From: Gammaproteobacteria bacterium | GTDB lineage: Bacteria > Pseudomonadota > Gammaproteobacteria > Steroidobacterales > Steroidobacteraceae | Length of the DNA stretch: 33,940 nucleotides | Assembly: GCA_003136935.1 (NCBI GenBank) | Contig: PLEC01000140.1 | Span: 1-33,940, forward strand | Reading direction: 5' to 3' | Shown here: piece by piece, positions 8,895-18,416 of the stretch | Layout of the letters: each line of letters begins with the position of its first letter | Numbering within the stretch: the first letter of the stretch is position 1 | Translations under genes and position numbers: made by a program | The notes under the pieces: model-generated | What the model was told of the DNA's origin: nothing | The model's database searches: none | The model's input: the letters and a program-made list of their open reading frames with translations, nothing else

Positions 8895-9881
8895 ATGTCG
8901 TATCCACAGCGCCACCCCCACGAACACGGGCGCGGGCACGATCACGCTCACCATGTCGAGCACGGCGACGGCAAGCACGCTCATGGTTCGCAGTCTCATG
9001 GCTCGCATAGTCACGGCAGCGATACCGGCGGACGCCGGCTGCTCTTGGCCCTGCTGATTCTCGGCAGCTTCACGCTGGTGGAGGCGGTGGGTGGTTACCT
9101 CGCCAACTCGATCGCCCTGCTCGCCGAAGCCGCGCACATGCTGGCCGACTCGGCATGCCTGCTGCTGGCGATATTCGCGCTGCGCGTCGCGCGGCGGCCT
9201 GCGAACACCCGGCGCACCTATGGCCACCGGCGCTACCAGCCGCTGGCGGCGTTCGTGAACGGCCAGGCGCTGCTGCTCCTGACCGCCTGGGTGGTATACG
9301 AGGCGCTGCTGCGCCTGGCGCATCGCCCGCAGGTCAACGGCAGCCTCATGTTGGGTATCGCTCTGGCCGGCGGCGTCGCAAACCTCGCGGCGTTCCTCGT
9401 CTTGTCCGGTGCGCGCTCGCTCAACGAGCGCGGCGCGCGTGCTCATGTGCTGAGCGACCTTCTGGGCTCGGCGGCAGCCAGTACCGCGGCGATTGTGATT
9501 CTCGTCAGCGGCTGGACCGCGGCGGATCCCCTGCTGTCACTGTTTGTATCGGCGCTGATCCTGCGCTCCGCCTGGGCGATCACCCGCGAGTCGGCCGATG
9601 TGCTGCTGGAGGGCGTGCCGGCGGGATTCGATATGGGGCGCATTGAGGCGGAACTCCTCGGTCACGTGCCGGGGCTCGCCGGCGTGCACCACGTGCATGT
9701 GTGGTCGATGACTGGAGAACGGCCGACGGTCACGCTGCACGCGAATCTTCTGCCGGGCACCCACCACGGTGACGCGATGGCCGCCATTCATGCGCGTCTG
9801 CGCGAGCGGCTGCATTGCGAGCACTCGACCGTGCAGATCGAAGAGGAAGGCACCTGCGAGACGCCAGGGTGTGGTCCTTAA
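8895..9881 (+). CDS. Cation diffusion facilitator metal exporter (CzcD/ZitB-like)
   Basis: His-rich N-terminus, HMLAD and HVLSD (HxxxD) metal-site motifs in TM segments, GVPAGFDM, HHVHVWSMTGERPTVTLH. Confidence 0.92.
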   Translation: MSYPQRHPHEHGRGHDHAHHVEHGDGKHAHGSQSHGSHSHGSDTGGRRLLLALLILGSFTLVEAVGGYLANSIALLAEAAHMLADSACLLLAIFALRVARRPANTRRTYGHRRYQPLAAFVNGQALLLLTAWVVYEALLRLAHRPQVNGSLMLGIALAGGVANLAAFLVLSGARSLNERGARAHVLSDLLGSAAASTAAIVILVSGWTAADPLLSLFVSALILRSAWAITRESADVLLEGVPAGFDMGRIEAELLGHVPGLAGVHHVHVWSMTGERPTVTLHANLLPGTHHGDAMAAIHARLRERLHCEHSTVQIEEEGTCETPGCGP

Positions 9882-9937
9882 TCTTTCGTTACTTCAAGTC
9901 ACATCCGCGGACACATCGAGGTGCTCTAATACCGCCC

Positions 9938-10726
9938 ATGAATGCACTTCGAAACTACGCTGCCGCCATTCTCGCCATCGGCGCCGGACTGATCCTCGCG
10001 AGCTGCAACTCCACCATCGGGGACGGCACCACCAGCGGCACCAGCACCAATGCGTCCGCGACCGGGTTCTGGAGCGGCAGCGACTCGGTGAGCGGCCAGA
10101 CGGTCATCGCGCTGATCAATGCCGCCGGCCAGGGGACTTTCATTCGCGGTGATGGCCTGCAATTAACCGGCACGGTGCAGGTCGCCGGCAGCAACCTGGT
10201 CACGGCGGTCGACGGCTACACCGACTTCGGCTCCGCGTTCAGCGACGGCTCCACCTACGGCATCGGCACGCTTAACGGCACGGTCGTGACCGGCAGTTCA
10301 ATCACCGCGACCTTAAGCTTCACCACCAACGGCAATACGGCTGTCACCGGTTCCTGGTCGCTGACGTACCAGACCGTGTCGAACAACGCTTCATCGACGG
10401 GCGCGATCGGCGGCAACTACACCGATACCGTCACCGGCGCCGTGCTCTCGATTAACAGCAACGGCGTCATGTCCGAGCAGAATCCGAACAACAGCTGCGT
10501 GCTGAACGGCTCCGTTTCCACCAATGACACGACCCATGACCTCTACGAGGTGGCCTTCACCTACGCGAGCTGCACGGGCGCGCATGCCGTACTTAACGGC
10601 GTGCAGTTCACCGGGCTTGCGAGCCTCAATACCAGCCAGTCGCCCGCGCTGCTGACCATAGCCATCATCGGCACTTCCGCGGCCAGTGTTCCGTACGGAA
10701 TTGTCTCGACGCTGAACAGTAACTGA
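9938..10726 (+). CDS. Secreted lipoprotein of unknown function
   Basis: MNALRNYAAAILAIGAGLILASC, signal peptide with lipobox LASC; Ser/Thr/Gly/Asn-rich, beta-like body. The upstream 9815 start overlaps the CDF gene and is less plausible. Confidence 0.75.
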   Translation: MNALRNYAAAILAIGAGLILASCNSTIGDGTTSGTSTNASATGFWSGSDSVSGQTVIALINAAGQGTFIRGDGLQLTGTVQVAGSNLVTAVDGYTDFGSAFSDGSTYGIGTLNGTVVTGSSITATLSFTTNGNTAVTGSWSLTYQTVSNNASSTGAIGGNYTDTVTGAVLSINSNGVMSEQNPNNSCVLNGSVSTNDTTHDLYEVAFTYASCTGAHAVLNGVQFTGLASLNTSQSPALLTIAIIGTSAASVPYGIVSTLNSN

Positions 10727-10757
10727 CGCATGCGTATCATGGCGCCACCGGTGCGAG

Positions 10758-11237
10758 GTGGTGGATGCCGTGAGCAAGCAATCAAATGACTCGGGTCTCC
10801 TGCCCGTTGCCGGGCTGTCCGGCCTTGAACTGCTGCGCGGATTTATTACCGCCGGCAAGGGTCCCCCGATCGGCGTGACGCTCGGCTTTGCCCTCCTCGA
10901 GGTCGAACCCGGACGTGCCGTGTTCGCCGGCACCCCCGGTACCAATTCCTATAACCCGCTCGGCGTGGTGCACGGGGGCTGGGCAGCCACCCTGCTGGAC
11001 TCCGCCTGCGGCTGCGCCGTGCACTCGCAACTGAGCGCCACCCAGACCTACACGACCCTCGAATTGAAAGTCGCCTTTCACAAATCCCTCACCAGCGACA
11101 CCGGCCTGCTACGGGCGACGGGCACGGTCCTGTCACTCGGACGGCGTGTCGGGTTCGCCGAGGCGAAACTCACGGATGCCACGGGACGGCTGTATGCCTC
11201 GGCAACCTCCACCCTGCTGGTGATGGAGCAAGGCTGA
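10758..11237 (+). CDS. PaaI family hotdog-fold thioesterase
   Basis: YNPLGVVHGGWAATLLDSACGCAVHS signature. Start may be the GTG at 10770. Confidence 0.85.
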   Translation: MVDAVSKQSNDSGLLPVAGLSGLELLRGFITAGKGPPIGVTLGFALLEVEPGRAVFAGTPGTNSYNPLGVVHGGWAATLLDSACGCAVHSQLSATQTYTTLELKVAFHKSLTSDTGLLRATGTVLSLGRRVGFAEAKLTDATGRLYASATSTLLVMEQG

Positions 11238-11245
11238 CTCGCAGG

Positions 11246-11265
11246 CGGCCGTCGGCTCGCGGCCG
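11246..11265. terminator. Hairpin between convergent genes, probable terminator
   Basis: cggccg-tcggctcg-cggccg followed on + by ggtttattt. Confidence 0.45.
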
Positions 11266-11268
11266 GGT

Positions 11269-11928
11269 TTATTTCGCCGCCGCGACCTTGGGTCGTGCTA
11301 CGGCAATGGGCAGCGTGTCGAGCGCGCGCATGGCGGGAGTGTTGAAGACTTGCGGATCGGCAACATAGTCGAGCGCCATGTCCATGGCGTCGTAACCCCA
11401 GAAGCACTCCTCACCGATGACGAGCGTGGGCACGCCAAACACCCCGCGGCTGATCGCCCAGTTGGTGTTCTCACGCAGCCGCTGCTTCACTGCCGCAGTA
11501 CTCAGTGCCGCCTGTGGATCTGCGACGCCCAGGGTCGCAGCCAGCTCGGCAATGACCGCCGGGTCGGCCACGTCCCGGCCATGCAGGAACACTGCATCCA
11601 GGACCGCCCCCACCGCGCGCGCGTCGTTGCCGGCGGCAATGATCAGCCGCAGCGCTGCCAGTGGGTTGAAGGGATGTCCGGGCGGCATGTGCATCGGGAT
11701 GTTGAGCTGCCGTGCACGCCACAGGACGTGACGATAGGTGAAGCGCCGCTTGGAGGGAATCTCGGCCGGCCCGAGCTGCCCGAAATGCTCGAGCAGGCCC
11801 GCCAATAACACCGGTACGAATTCGACCTTGAGGTTCGCCGGCAGTCGCGCGAGCCGCCCAAAAGCAAGATAGGCGAACGGTGAGATGACATCGAACACCC
11901 ACGAGAGGCGCACCGGCTCACCCGCCAC
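11269..11928 (-). CDS. 2-hydroxychromene-2-carboxylate isomerase-like DsbA-family protein
   Basis: SWVFDVISPFAYLAF, RHVLWRARQLNIPMHMPPGHPFNPLAALRL, GVFGVPTLVIGEECFWGYDAMDM. Confidence 0.88.
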   Translation of the reverse strand: MAGEPVRLSWVFDVISPFAYLAFGRLARLPANLKVEFVPVLLAGLLEHFGQLGPAEIPSKRRFTYRHVLWRARQLNIPMHMPPGHPFNPLAALRLIIAAGNDARAVGAVLDAVFLHGRDVADPAVIAELAATLGVADPQAALSTAAVKQRLRENTNWAISRGVFGVPTLVIGEECFWGYDAMDMALDYVADPQVFNTPAMRALDTLPIAVARPKVAAAK

Positions 11929-12790
11929 GCATGAACTCCACTTTCACTCCGGGCGGCGCCGACGCGTCCGCGGCGACAAACAGGTCGCCGATCAGAATCG
12001 CGGCCGGGTCGACGCTATAGGACGTGAAGTCGCGCACCCCGGTCTCGAACAGCACCGCGTCATCGATGAAGAAATTTCCCGTGCACTGGCGCGCGGGCCT
12101 CATGAGGATGGCGTGCGCCGCATCCGCCACGATGTCGGGCTTGCGTGAGCGGCGCATCATCGCCTCCCCGCCGAGGGCAAATTCCACCGCCGCGGTGGCG
12201 ATGGTGGTACGCGGCCACAGGGCGTTGCAGGCGATGCCGTCCGCACGGTACTCCTGCGCAAGTCCCAGCATGCACAGCGACATGCCGTACTTCGACAGGG
12301 AGTACGCCAGGTGGTCCGCAAACCACTGCGGCCGCAGGTCCAGCGGCGGGGACAGCGTCAGGATGTGCGGATTCGCGGCCTTCTTCAGGTACGGCAGACA
12401 GGCGCGCGAGGTCACGAAGGTGCCGCGCGTGTTGATCTGCTGAATGAGATCGTAGCGGCGCATGTCAATGTCTTCGGTGGCGCTGAGATTGATGGCCGAG
12501 GCGTTGTTGATGCAGATGTCGATGCCGCCGAACTTGTCGGCACATTGCCGCGCCGCGGCCACCACGCTCGCCTCGTCGCGCACGTCCACTACCAGCGGCA
12601 GCGCCTTGCCGCCGGCACGCTCGATGTCCTCGGCGGCGCTGTAAATGGTTCCGGCGAGCTTGGGGTGCGGCGCGGTGGTCTTCGCCGCCACCGCGACGTT
12701 AGCTCCGTCGCGCGCCGCACGCATCGCAATGGCGTGGCCGATGCCGCGGCTCGCGCCCGTAATGAACAGTGTTTTGCCTGCGAGACTCAC
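11918..12790 (-). CDS. SDR family oxidoreductase (HSDL2-like)
   Basis: TGASRGIG, NNAS and YSLSKYG motifs; GTG start at 12790 (VSLAGKTLFITGASRGIG) preferred over the longer listed ORF, which overlaps the upstream cytochrome gene. Confidence 0.85.
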   Translation of the reverse strand: MSLAGKTLFITGASRGIGHAIAMRAARDGANVAVAAKTTAPHPKLAGTIYSAAEDIERAGGKALPLVVDVRDEASVVAAARQCADKFGGIDICINNASAINLSATEDIDMRRYDLIQQINTRGTFVTSRACLPYLKKAANPHILTLSPPLDLRPQWFADHLAYSLSKYGMSLCMLGLAQEYRADGIACNALWPRTTIATAAVEFALGGEAMMRRSRKPDIVADAAHAILMRPARQCTGNFFIDDAVLFETGVRDFTSYSVDPAAILIGDLFVAADASAPPGVKVEFMRGG

Positions 12791-12818
12791 ATCGACTCCC
12801 AGCGGCGTGTAGGCGCGC

Positions 12819-13127
12819 TCAGACCTTGCCCGAATAGTGCGCATCGAGATAGTCGAGAATCTCCTTCGACTCCTCGTCCGTGATCGGCGCGCCGAAGCGA
12901 TCCTTCATTTTCTGGATAGTCTTCTGCCAGCCCGCGCGGTTCATGACCGGCGCGTTGCTCGGGATGTACTCCAGGCTGTGACAGATGATGCAGCGGCCAA
13001 TGGTGAGATCGCGCCCGGGGCCGTCTGCCAGCGTCATGGGTTCCTCTGCCGCCACCACGATGCGCGCCGCACCACCGGCGAGACCGACGACGATCAACAG
13101 TCCCACCGCGGCAATCGCGCCTCTCAC
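12819..13127 (-). CDS. sorB: Periplasmic c-type cytochrome, sulfite dehydrogenase SorB-like subunit
   Basis: Signal peptide, single CIICH heme motif, 4-nt GTGA overlap with the sorA-like stop. Confidence 0.75.
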   Translation of the reverse strand: MRGAIAAVGLLIVVGLAGGAARIVVAAEEPMTLADGPGRDLTIGRCIICHSLEYIPSNAPVMNRAGWQKTIQKMKDRFGAPITDEESKEILDYLDAHYSGKV

Positions 13128-14299
13128 GCCACCTCCAGCGTCACGGTCTGCACGATGTTGTCGTGATAGCCGGCGGCATTAACCGTGAGCGCGTCGGGTT
13201 GTCTCGCGCCGTTGCGGCTGCGCGCCCGCACCGCCGCGGTCAGCGCCCCGCTCGCCGAGGTGTCGAGCGGCAAGTGAAACTCGCGCCACGCGTAACGCCC
13301 GAGGTCGCGCCCGAGCACGGCGTCGCGCCAGTTGCGCCGGCCGTCGACCGAGATTTCCACGCCCTCGATGCCGGCGCCGTTGTCCCACGCTTTGCCGGAG
13401 AGCGTGGCGGCCACCCCGCGATGCAGCCGCGCGCCCGACACGTGGCTCGTGATCAGTGAGTTCACCAGCATCTCGGTGATGGGAGTGGTTTCCGGGTTCT
13501 CCTGGGAGGCGAAGCGGTAACCGGGGAAGGCGCCCGTCGGCAGGCGATACGCGGACTTCATCCAGAAGCCATCGAAGGCCCGGGGCTCGACGCGAATATC
13601 GGTGAGATGTTTCATCCAGTAGGTGCCGGTCCAGCCCGGCACGATGAGCCGCGCAGGGGCGCCGTTCCAGTGCGGCAGCGGCCGGCCATTCATCGCGAAG
13701 GCGATAAGCGTGTTCTCATCCAGCGCCCGCTCGGCCGGCAGGCTTTTCACGAAATCGGGCGTGCCCGGCAGCACCGGCGTGTCGGCGCCGTTGAACACCA
13801 CTTCCAGCGCATCGGGCGCGATCCGCGCGCGGCGCAGTACGTCGCGCAGCCGCACGCCGCTCCACAGCGCGTTGCCCATTGCGCCATTGCCCCATTGCAC
13901 ACCGGCCGCGCGCGGCGTGAACAGTCCGCGCCGGTTGCCCGAGCACTGGTTGACGGCGGCAAGCTCGACGCGCTCAAAGTCATGCTGCAGCTCCTGCAGC
14001 GACAGGTTGAGCGCCGTGCCGACGCTGCTGCCGCCCACGGCAAGCCGCCAGGTGGCCGGATTGATCCGCGGAATCACCGCCAGGTGATAGCGGACGAAAA
14101 ATACATCGTTGGGGGTGAACGCCGGGATCAGATCTTTAAGGGGCGTTTCAAAGTTCGGCGGACGAAAGGCGTGCTGGATGAGGGGCTTCTTGCCCGTCAG
14201 CGTGCCGAGTACCTGCTCAGGTGTCGCCGCCGCACCGGGCGCGCGGCTCGCCAGCCAGCCGCCGGCCGCACCGAGCAGAAGCTCCCGCCGTCTCAACAT
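13124..14299 (-). CDS. sorA: Molybdopterin-dependent sulfite oxidase/dehydrogenase, SorA-like
   Basis: Tat-type N-terminus MLRRRELLLGAAGG; VRYHLAVIP, AVNQCSGNRRG (Mo-ligand Cys), GWTGTYWMKHLTDI. Start set to the ATG at 14299 instead of 14389. Confidence 0.82.
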   Translation of the reverse strand: MLRRRELLLGAAGGWLASRAPGAAATPEQVLGTLTGKKPLIQHAFRPPNFETPLKDLIPAFTPNDVFFVRYHLAVIPRINPATWRLAVGGSSVGTALNLSLQELQHDFERVELAAVNQCSGNRRGLFTPRAAGVQWGNGAMGNALWSGVRLRDVLRRARIAPDALEVVFNGADTPVLPGTPDFVKSLPAERALDENTLIAFAMNGRPLPHWNGAPARLIVPGWTGTYWMKHLTDIRVEPRAFDGFWMKSAYRLPTGAFPGYRFASQENPETTPITEMLVNSLITSHVSGARLHRGVAATLSGKAWDNGAGIEGVEISVDGRRNWRDAVLGRDLGRYAWREFHLPLDTSASGALTAAVRARSRNGARQPDALTVNAAGYHDNIVQTVTLEVA

Positions 14300-14352
14300 G
14301 TCAGTTTTGTGCGAACACGCGCCGCAATCGCTGCGGCGCAGATCAGGCGGTA

Positions 14353-14378
14353 CGCGCGTGCCTGCACGGGCACGCGCG
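14353..14378. terminator. Strong hairpin downstream of the DUF3761-like gene / upstream of sorA
   Basis: cgcgcgtgcc-tgcacg-ggcacgcgcg, perfect 10-bp stem; no T-tract. Confidence 0.4.
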
Positions 14379-14390
14379 CAGCCGGACACA

Positions 14391-14816
14391 TTACGAGCAG
14401 GCCTTGCCGTGGGCCGCGCGAGCGCCCTTGGCCTTGGCCGCGGCTTCGGTCATGTAGGCACCGGCCTTGGTCTTGCCGTACCACGCATCGCTCTGGCAGT
14501 GGTACACGTTGTCTTTCGTGTTGACCCACACTTGGCCTGCACCCCCGCCCGGGGCGGCTACCACAGAGGCTGCCGGACCTGCGGCCTTGGAGGCTGCCGC
14601 CGGAGCGGCAGTGCTCGTCCCAGCCGACGCGGACTTGTCCACACCACCATGGCCCTTGCACCCACCCTTGCCGGCCTTGGTGGCCGTCGTGCCGTCCTTG
14701 CATATAGGCAAGGGGGCGGTGGAGGCGTCCTGCGCCAGCGTGAGGGCCGGAGCGGCCAGTAACGCGGCTGACAAGAACGCGCCACAAATCAAACCATTGA
14801 GCTTCGAGACATTCAT
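14391..14816 (-). CDS. Small secreted Ala/Gly/Lys-rich protein with DUF3761-like motif
   Basis: [29 protein letters not shown] signal peptide; [15 protein letters not shown] and [36 protein letters not shown] motifs. Confidence 0.7.
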   Translation of the reverse strand: MNVSKLNGLICGAFLSAALLAAPALTLAQDASTAPLPICKDGTTATKAGKGGCKGHGGVDKSASAGTSTAAPAAASKAAGPAASVVAAPGGGAGQVWVNTKDNVYHCQSDAWYGKTKAGAYMTEAAAKAKGARAAHGKACS

Positions 14817-14958
14817 CTGCAGTTCTCCCAGGGGACACCGCTTTATTTTGTGGGCGCCAGAATACCCCAAAAGGCCGCCGCGGCGAAAACGGCAGCCGCT
14901 GCCGCGCTGCACCCCGGCACAGCCTGAGAACCTGGCGGACGTAGTAGGCTTCGGTGCC

Positions 14959-16041
14959 ATGAATACCCGCATTTCGTGCCTGCTCGCCGCCTGGATTCTC
15001 GCCACCGCGCTGCCCCTGCCGGCCTCAGCCGCGTGGCTGGATCGCGAGGAGGCGATCATGGGGACGCGCGTGTACGTGCAGCTGTGGGCGGACGATCCTG
15101 ACAAAGGGGATGCGGCCATCTCGGCCGTCATGGCCGACATGCGCCGCATCGACAATCTCATGAGTCACTACAAGCCCGACAGCCAGCTGTCGCAGATCAA
15201 CGCCCGCGCCAACTTCGAACCGGTGCAGGTGGACAAGGAACTGTTCGACCTGATCAAGCTGTCCACGCACTACTCGCAGATCACCGAGGGCGCCTTTGAC
15301 ATCACCTATGCGAGCGTCGGCCACCTCTATAACTACCCCGCCCACATCCGCCCCACCGAACAGCAGATCAAAGCGGCGCTGCCGGCGGTGAACTGGCGCA
15401 ACATGCTGTTCGACGACGTGAACCACACCGTGCGTTTTGAACATCCGGGCATGCGCATTGACCTCGGGGGCATCGGCAAGGGCTACGCGGTGGACCGGGG
15501 CATTGCCATCCTGAAGGCGCACGGCATTCGCCATGCGCTGGTGACGGCCGGTGGCGACAGCCGCTTCATCGGCGATCACATGGGGCGTCCGTGGCTCGCG
15601 GCGATCGCCAATCCCGACGACCCGCACAATCCGCTCACGGTGGTGACCCGGATCCCGATATCGGACGCCGCGGTGTCAACCTCCGGGGACTACGAGCGCT
15701 ACTTCGACGAGAACGGCGTGCGCTACCACCACATCATCGATCCGCACACCGGACATTCGGCCATCAAGGTGCGCAGCGCCACCATCATCGGGCCGACCGC
15801 CACCCAGACCGACGGCATGTCGAAGACCGCATTCGTGCTCGGGCCGGAGAAGGCCATGGAGATCATCAACCGCATGCCCGAATACGATGCGGTGTTCGTG
15901 ACGCCCGACGGGCGCATGCTCTACTCCAACGGCCTGCGGCGCGCCGCCCCCCGTCCGGCGGGGGCACCGCCCGCGCCGCCGTCTGCCCGGTCAGCACCGC
16001 CGCCAACCCCTACTGCGACGAGCCCGCGCGCGCAGCCTTGA
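14959..16041 (+). CDS. apbE: FAD:protein FMN transferase (ApbE)
   Basis: Signal peptide then [65 protein letters not shown] at 14959, not the listed 14467 start. Confidence 0.9.
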   Translation: MNTRISCLLAAWILATALPLPASAAWLDREEAIMGTRVYVQLWADDPDKGDAAISAVMADMRRIDNLMSHYKPDSQLSQINARANFEPVQVDKELFDLIKLSTHYSQITEGAFDITYASVGHLYNYPAHIRPTEQQIKAALPAVNWRNMLFDDVNHTVRFEHPGMRIDLGGIGKGYAVDRGIAILKAHGIRHALVTAGGDSRFIGDHMGRPWLAAIANPDDPHNPLTVVTRIPISDAAVSTSGDYERYFDENGVRYHHIIDPHTGHSAIKVRSATIIGPTATQTDGMSKTAFVLGPEKAMEIINRMPEYDAVFVTPDGRMLYSNGLRRAAPRPAGAPPAPPSARSAPPPTPTATSPRAQP

Positions 16042-16261
16042 GCAGGGAATCGATCTCCGCCTCGGCGGCGAGCCAGTCCTCGGCCTCGCGACCCGGCGCA
16101 AAGCCGCGCCGCTCGGAACGCAGGTAGGCGCGCTCGGCGATCATCGCCCGGCGTGCTTCGGCACCGACGGCGCGCGTGCCGGCCGCAGTGGCGGGCTTGA
16201 GGATCGGGCGCCGCGTCGCGGGCTTGGTGGCGGGCGGATCGGTGGTGCGTCGGGTGGCCAT
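16010..16261 (-). CDS. Small DUF2934-like protein
   Basis: IAERAYLRSERRGFAPGREAEDWLAAEAEI resembles DUF2934; purine-rich SD upstream. Confidence 0.7.
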   Translation of the reverse strand: MATRRTTDPPATKPATRRPILKPATAAGTRAVGAEARRAMIAERAYLRSERRGFAPGREAEDWLAAEAEIDSLLKAARAGSSQ

Positions 16262-16276
16262 GGTCTCCTCCTGTGT

Positions 16277-17230
16277 TTAGTGCGCTTTGCGCTTGACCGC
16301 TGCTCCCGTGCGGCGCGCGGCCCGGGGCTTGTGAGCCGCATGAGCCGACACGTCCAGGGCGTTCAGGTACTTGCGAAAGTCGCGTCCAAGATCCGGATGT
16401 CCGAGTGCGTACTCGACGGTCGCCTGCAGGTAGCCGAGCTTGCTGCCGCAGTCGTAGCGCTTGCCGGTGAAGCGATAGGCGTACACGGCTTCCTCACGCA
16501 TGAGCGCGGCGATACCGTCGGTGAGCTGGATTTCGCCGCCTGCGCCGGAGCCGATGCGCTCCAGGTGTTCGAAAATCGCCGGCGCGAGTACGTAACGGCC
16601 GACGACGGCGAGATTGGAGGGGGCGTCCGCGGGCTTGGGTTTCTCGACAATGCTGCGCACGCGGCTGGTCGCGGATTTATCAGCCTCCACCGCCACGATG
16701 CCGTACTTCTCCGTGTCCCGGCGCGGCACGACCTCCACGCCGAGCACGCTCGCGCCCTTGGCTTCGTAAACTTCAGCCATCTGCGCCAGACACGCCACCT
16801 CACTCCTGATCAGGTCATCCGCGAGGTGCACGAAGAACGGCTCCGCGCCCACCGCCGGCTGCGCACATAACACGGCGTGCCCGAGTCCGAGCGGCGCGGA
16901 CTGGCGGATGTAGATGCAGGACGCGTAGGAAGGCAGAACACTGCGCAGCTGCTTGACCAGATCACTCTTGCCCTGGCGGTCGAGCATGGCCTCGAGCTCT
17001 GAGTCGGAGTCGAAGTGGTCCTCGATGGCGCGCTTGGAGGCGCCGGTGATGAACACCAGGCGGCGCGCGCCGGCGGCCAGCGCCTCCTCCACCGCGTACT
17101 GGATCAGCGGTTTGTCGACGACCGGCAGCATCTCCTTGGGACTCGCCTTGGTCGCCGGCAGGAAGCGCGTGCCACGGCCGGCCACCGGAAATACGGCGGT
17201 GCGGATCACCGACTTCGAACTCGTCCTCAT
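16277..17230 (-). CDS. galU: UTP-glucose-1-phosphate uridylyltransferase
   Basis: [44 protein letters not shown] overlap with the upstream lapB stop supports the start at 17230. Confidence 0.93.
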   Translation of the reverse strand: MRTSSKSVIRTAVFPVAGRGTRFLPATKASPKEMLPVVDKPLIQYAVEEALAAGARRLVFITGASKRAIEDHFDSDSELEAMLDRQGKSDLVKQLRSVLPSYASCIYIRQSAPLGLGHAVLCAQPAVGAEPFFVHLADDLIRSEVACLAQMAEVYEAKGASVLGVEVVPRRDTEKYGIVAVEADKSATSRVRSIVEKPKPADAPSNLAVVGRYVLAPAIFEHLERIGSGAGGEIQLTDGIAALMREEAVYAYRFTGKRYDCGSKLGYLQATVEYALGHPDLGRDFRKYLNALDVSAHAAHKPRAARRTGAAVKRKAH

Positions 17231-18363
17231 CAATTTCCTCCTGCAGCGTGATCGACACGTTCCGCCCATTTGAACACTGCCGGCCGCATGCTGTCCCACG
17301 CGTGGCACTTCGGGCAACGCCAGTACCAGCCGACACTGTTGAGTCCGCATTCATCGCATTGATAGCGCCCGCCGGCATCCCCGATGCGGGTAAGGAGCGC
17401 GCTTAGGGAGCTGGCTTCCGCGGCCGACTGCACGCCGCCGCCCAGCTCCCCTGCCACCTGCGGCAGGAGCGTGCCGTCTTCCGGAGGCGCGGCCGTCGCC
17501 AGCAGCCATGCCACCTGCCGCGGCGTCACCCGCCCGCCATGCCGCAACCGCTCGCCAAGCTCGTTGATCGCGGTGGCGCTGCCGGTGCGGCGCGCGATGA
17601 TCAGCACCGCCGGGATGATCTCGAGCGCCAGCCCCGGAGATGTTTCGAGTGCCTTGAGGTAAAGCAGCAGTGCGCCGGGCGAATCGCCCGCCTGCTCGGT
17701 GATGCGCGCGGTGAGGATGTCGGCGCGCGGCAGATCCGGCTGGTGACTGCGGGCCTGGCGCAGGAGGGTGCGCGCGCGCTCAGCATCCCCCTGCACCAGC
17801 GCGTGCTCGGCGAGCTCGCACAGGTAATGAGCGGCCACCCGGCCGCGCTCGGCCTGCACGCTGGCCGGCAGCTCGTGAAACACCTTGAGTGCCTTGGCCC
17901 AGTCCCCCTGAGTTTCGTAGATTCCCACCAGCTGATCGAGCGCGGTGTTGCGGTACTCGCGCGAGGCGGCGAGCTCCTCGAGCACGCGTTCGGCGCGGTC
18001 CATGAGACCCGCACTCTGGTAATCGAGCGCCAGCGCGAACCCCGCCTTGTCGGCAAGTCCGGCGCCTTCCTGCTCGCGCAGCCGCGAGTGGATCGCGATG
18101 GCGCGGTCCACTTCGCCGCGGCGGCGGAACAGGCTCCCAAGCGCAAACTGGATTTCGGTGGCGTCGCCATCGGCTTCGGCCATGCGCGCGAAGATCTCCG
18201 CGGCGTGATCGAAGCGGTCGTTGATCAGGTGGTCGAGGCCGACGTAGTAGTCCCGCGGCAGCCGCACGGTCCGGGCGGCGCCATTGCGGCGCCCCAGATA
18301 AAAGGCCGCGAAGAAGACCAGGATGAAGGCCAGGCCGAGCAGCAGTGGAGGCAGCTCAAACAC
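17230..18363 (-). CDS. lapB: Lipopolysaccharide assembly protein LapB (YciM)
   Basis: N-terminal TM, TPR-like repeats, C-terminal rubredoxin-type [25 protein letters not shown]. Confidence 0.9.
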   Translation of the reverse strand: MFELPPLLLGLAFILVFFAAFYLGRRNGAARTVRLPRDYYVGLDHLINDRFDHAAEIFARMAEADGDATEIQFALGSLFRRRGEVDRAIAIHSRLREQEGAGLADKAGFALALDYQSAGLMDRAERVLEELAASREYRNTALDQLVGIYETQGDWAKALKVFHELPASVQAERGRVAAHYLCELAEHALVQGDAERARTLLRQARSHQPDLPRADILTARITEQAGDSPGALLLYLKALETSPGLALEIIPAVLIIARRTGSATAINELGERLRHGGRVTPRQVAWLLATAAPPEDGTLLPQVAGELGGGVQSAAEASSLSALLTRIGDAGGRYQCDECGLNSVGWYWRCPKCHAWDSMRPAVFKWAERVDHAAGGN

Positions 18364-18416
18364 GCCCCAGACGATAGCAGGTCCGTGTGTCTGACGATAA
18401 GCGGCGAGTTACGGCG

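Noticed and set aside
8640-9446. 268-aa minus-strand ORF antisense to the CDF exporter
   Set aside because: Most of it is the shadow of a conserved transporter gene.
13607-14524. 305-aa plus-strand ORF antisense to sorA
   Set aside because: Shadow of the SorA-like gene, which has clear Mo-cofactor motifs.
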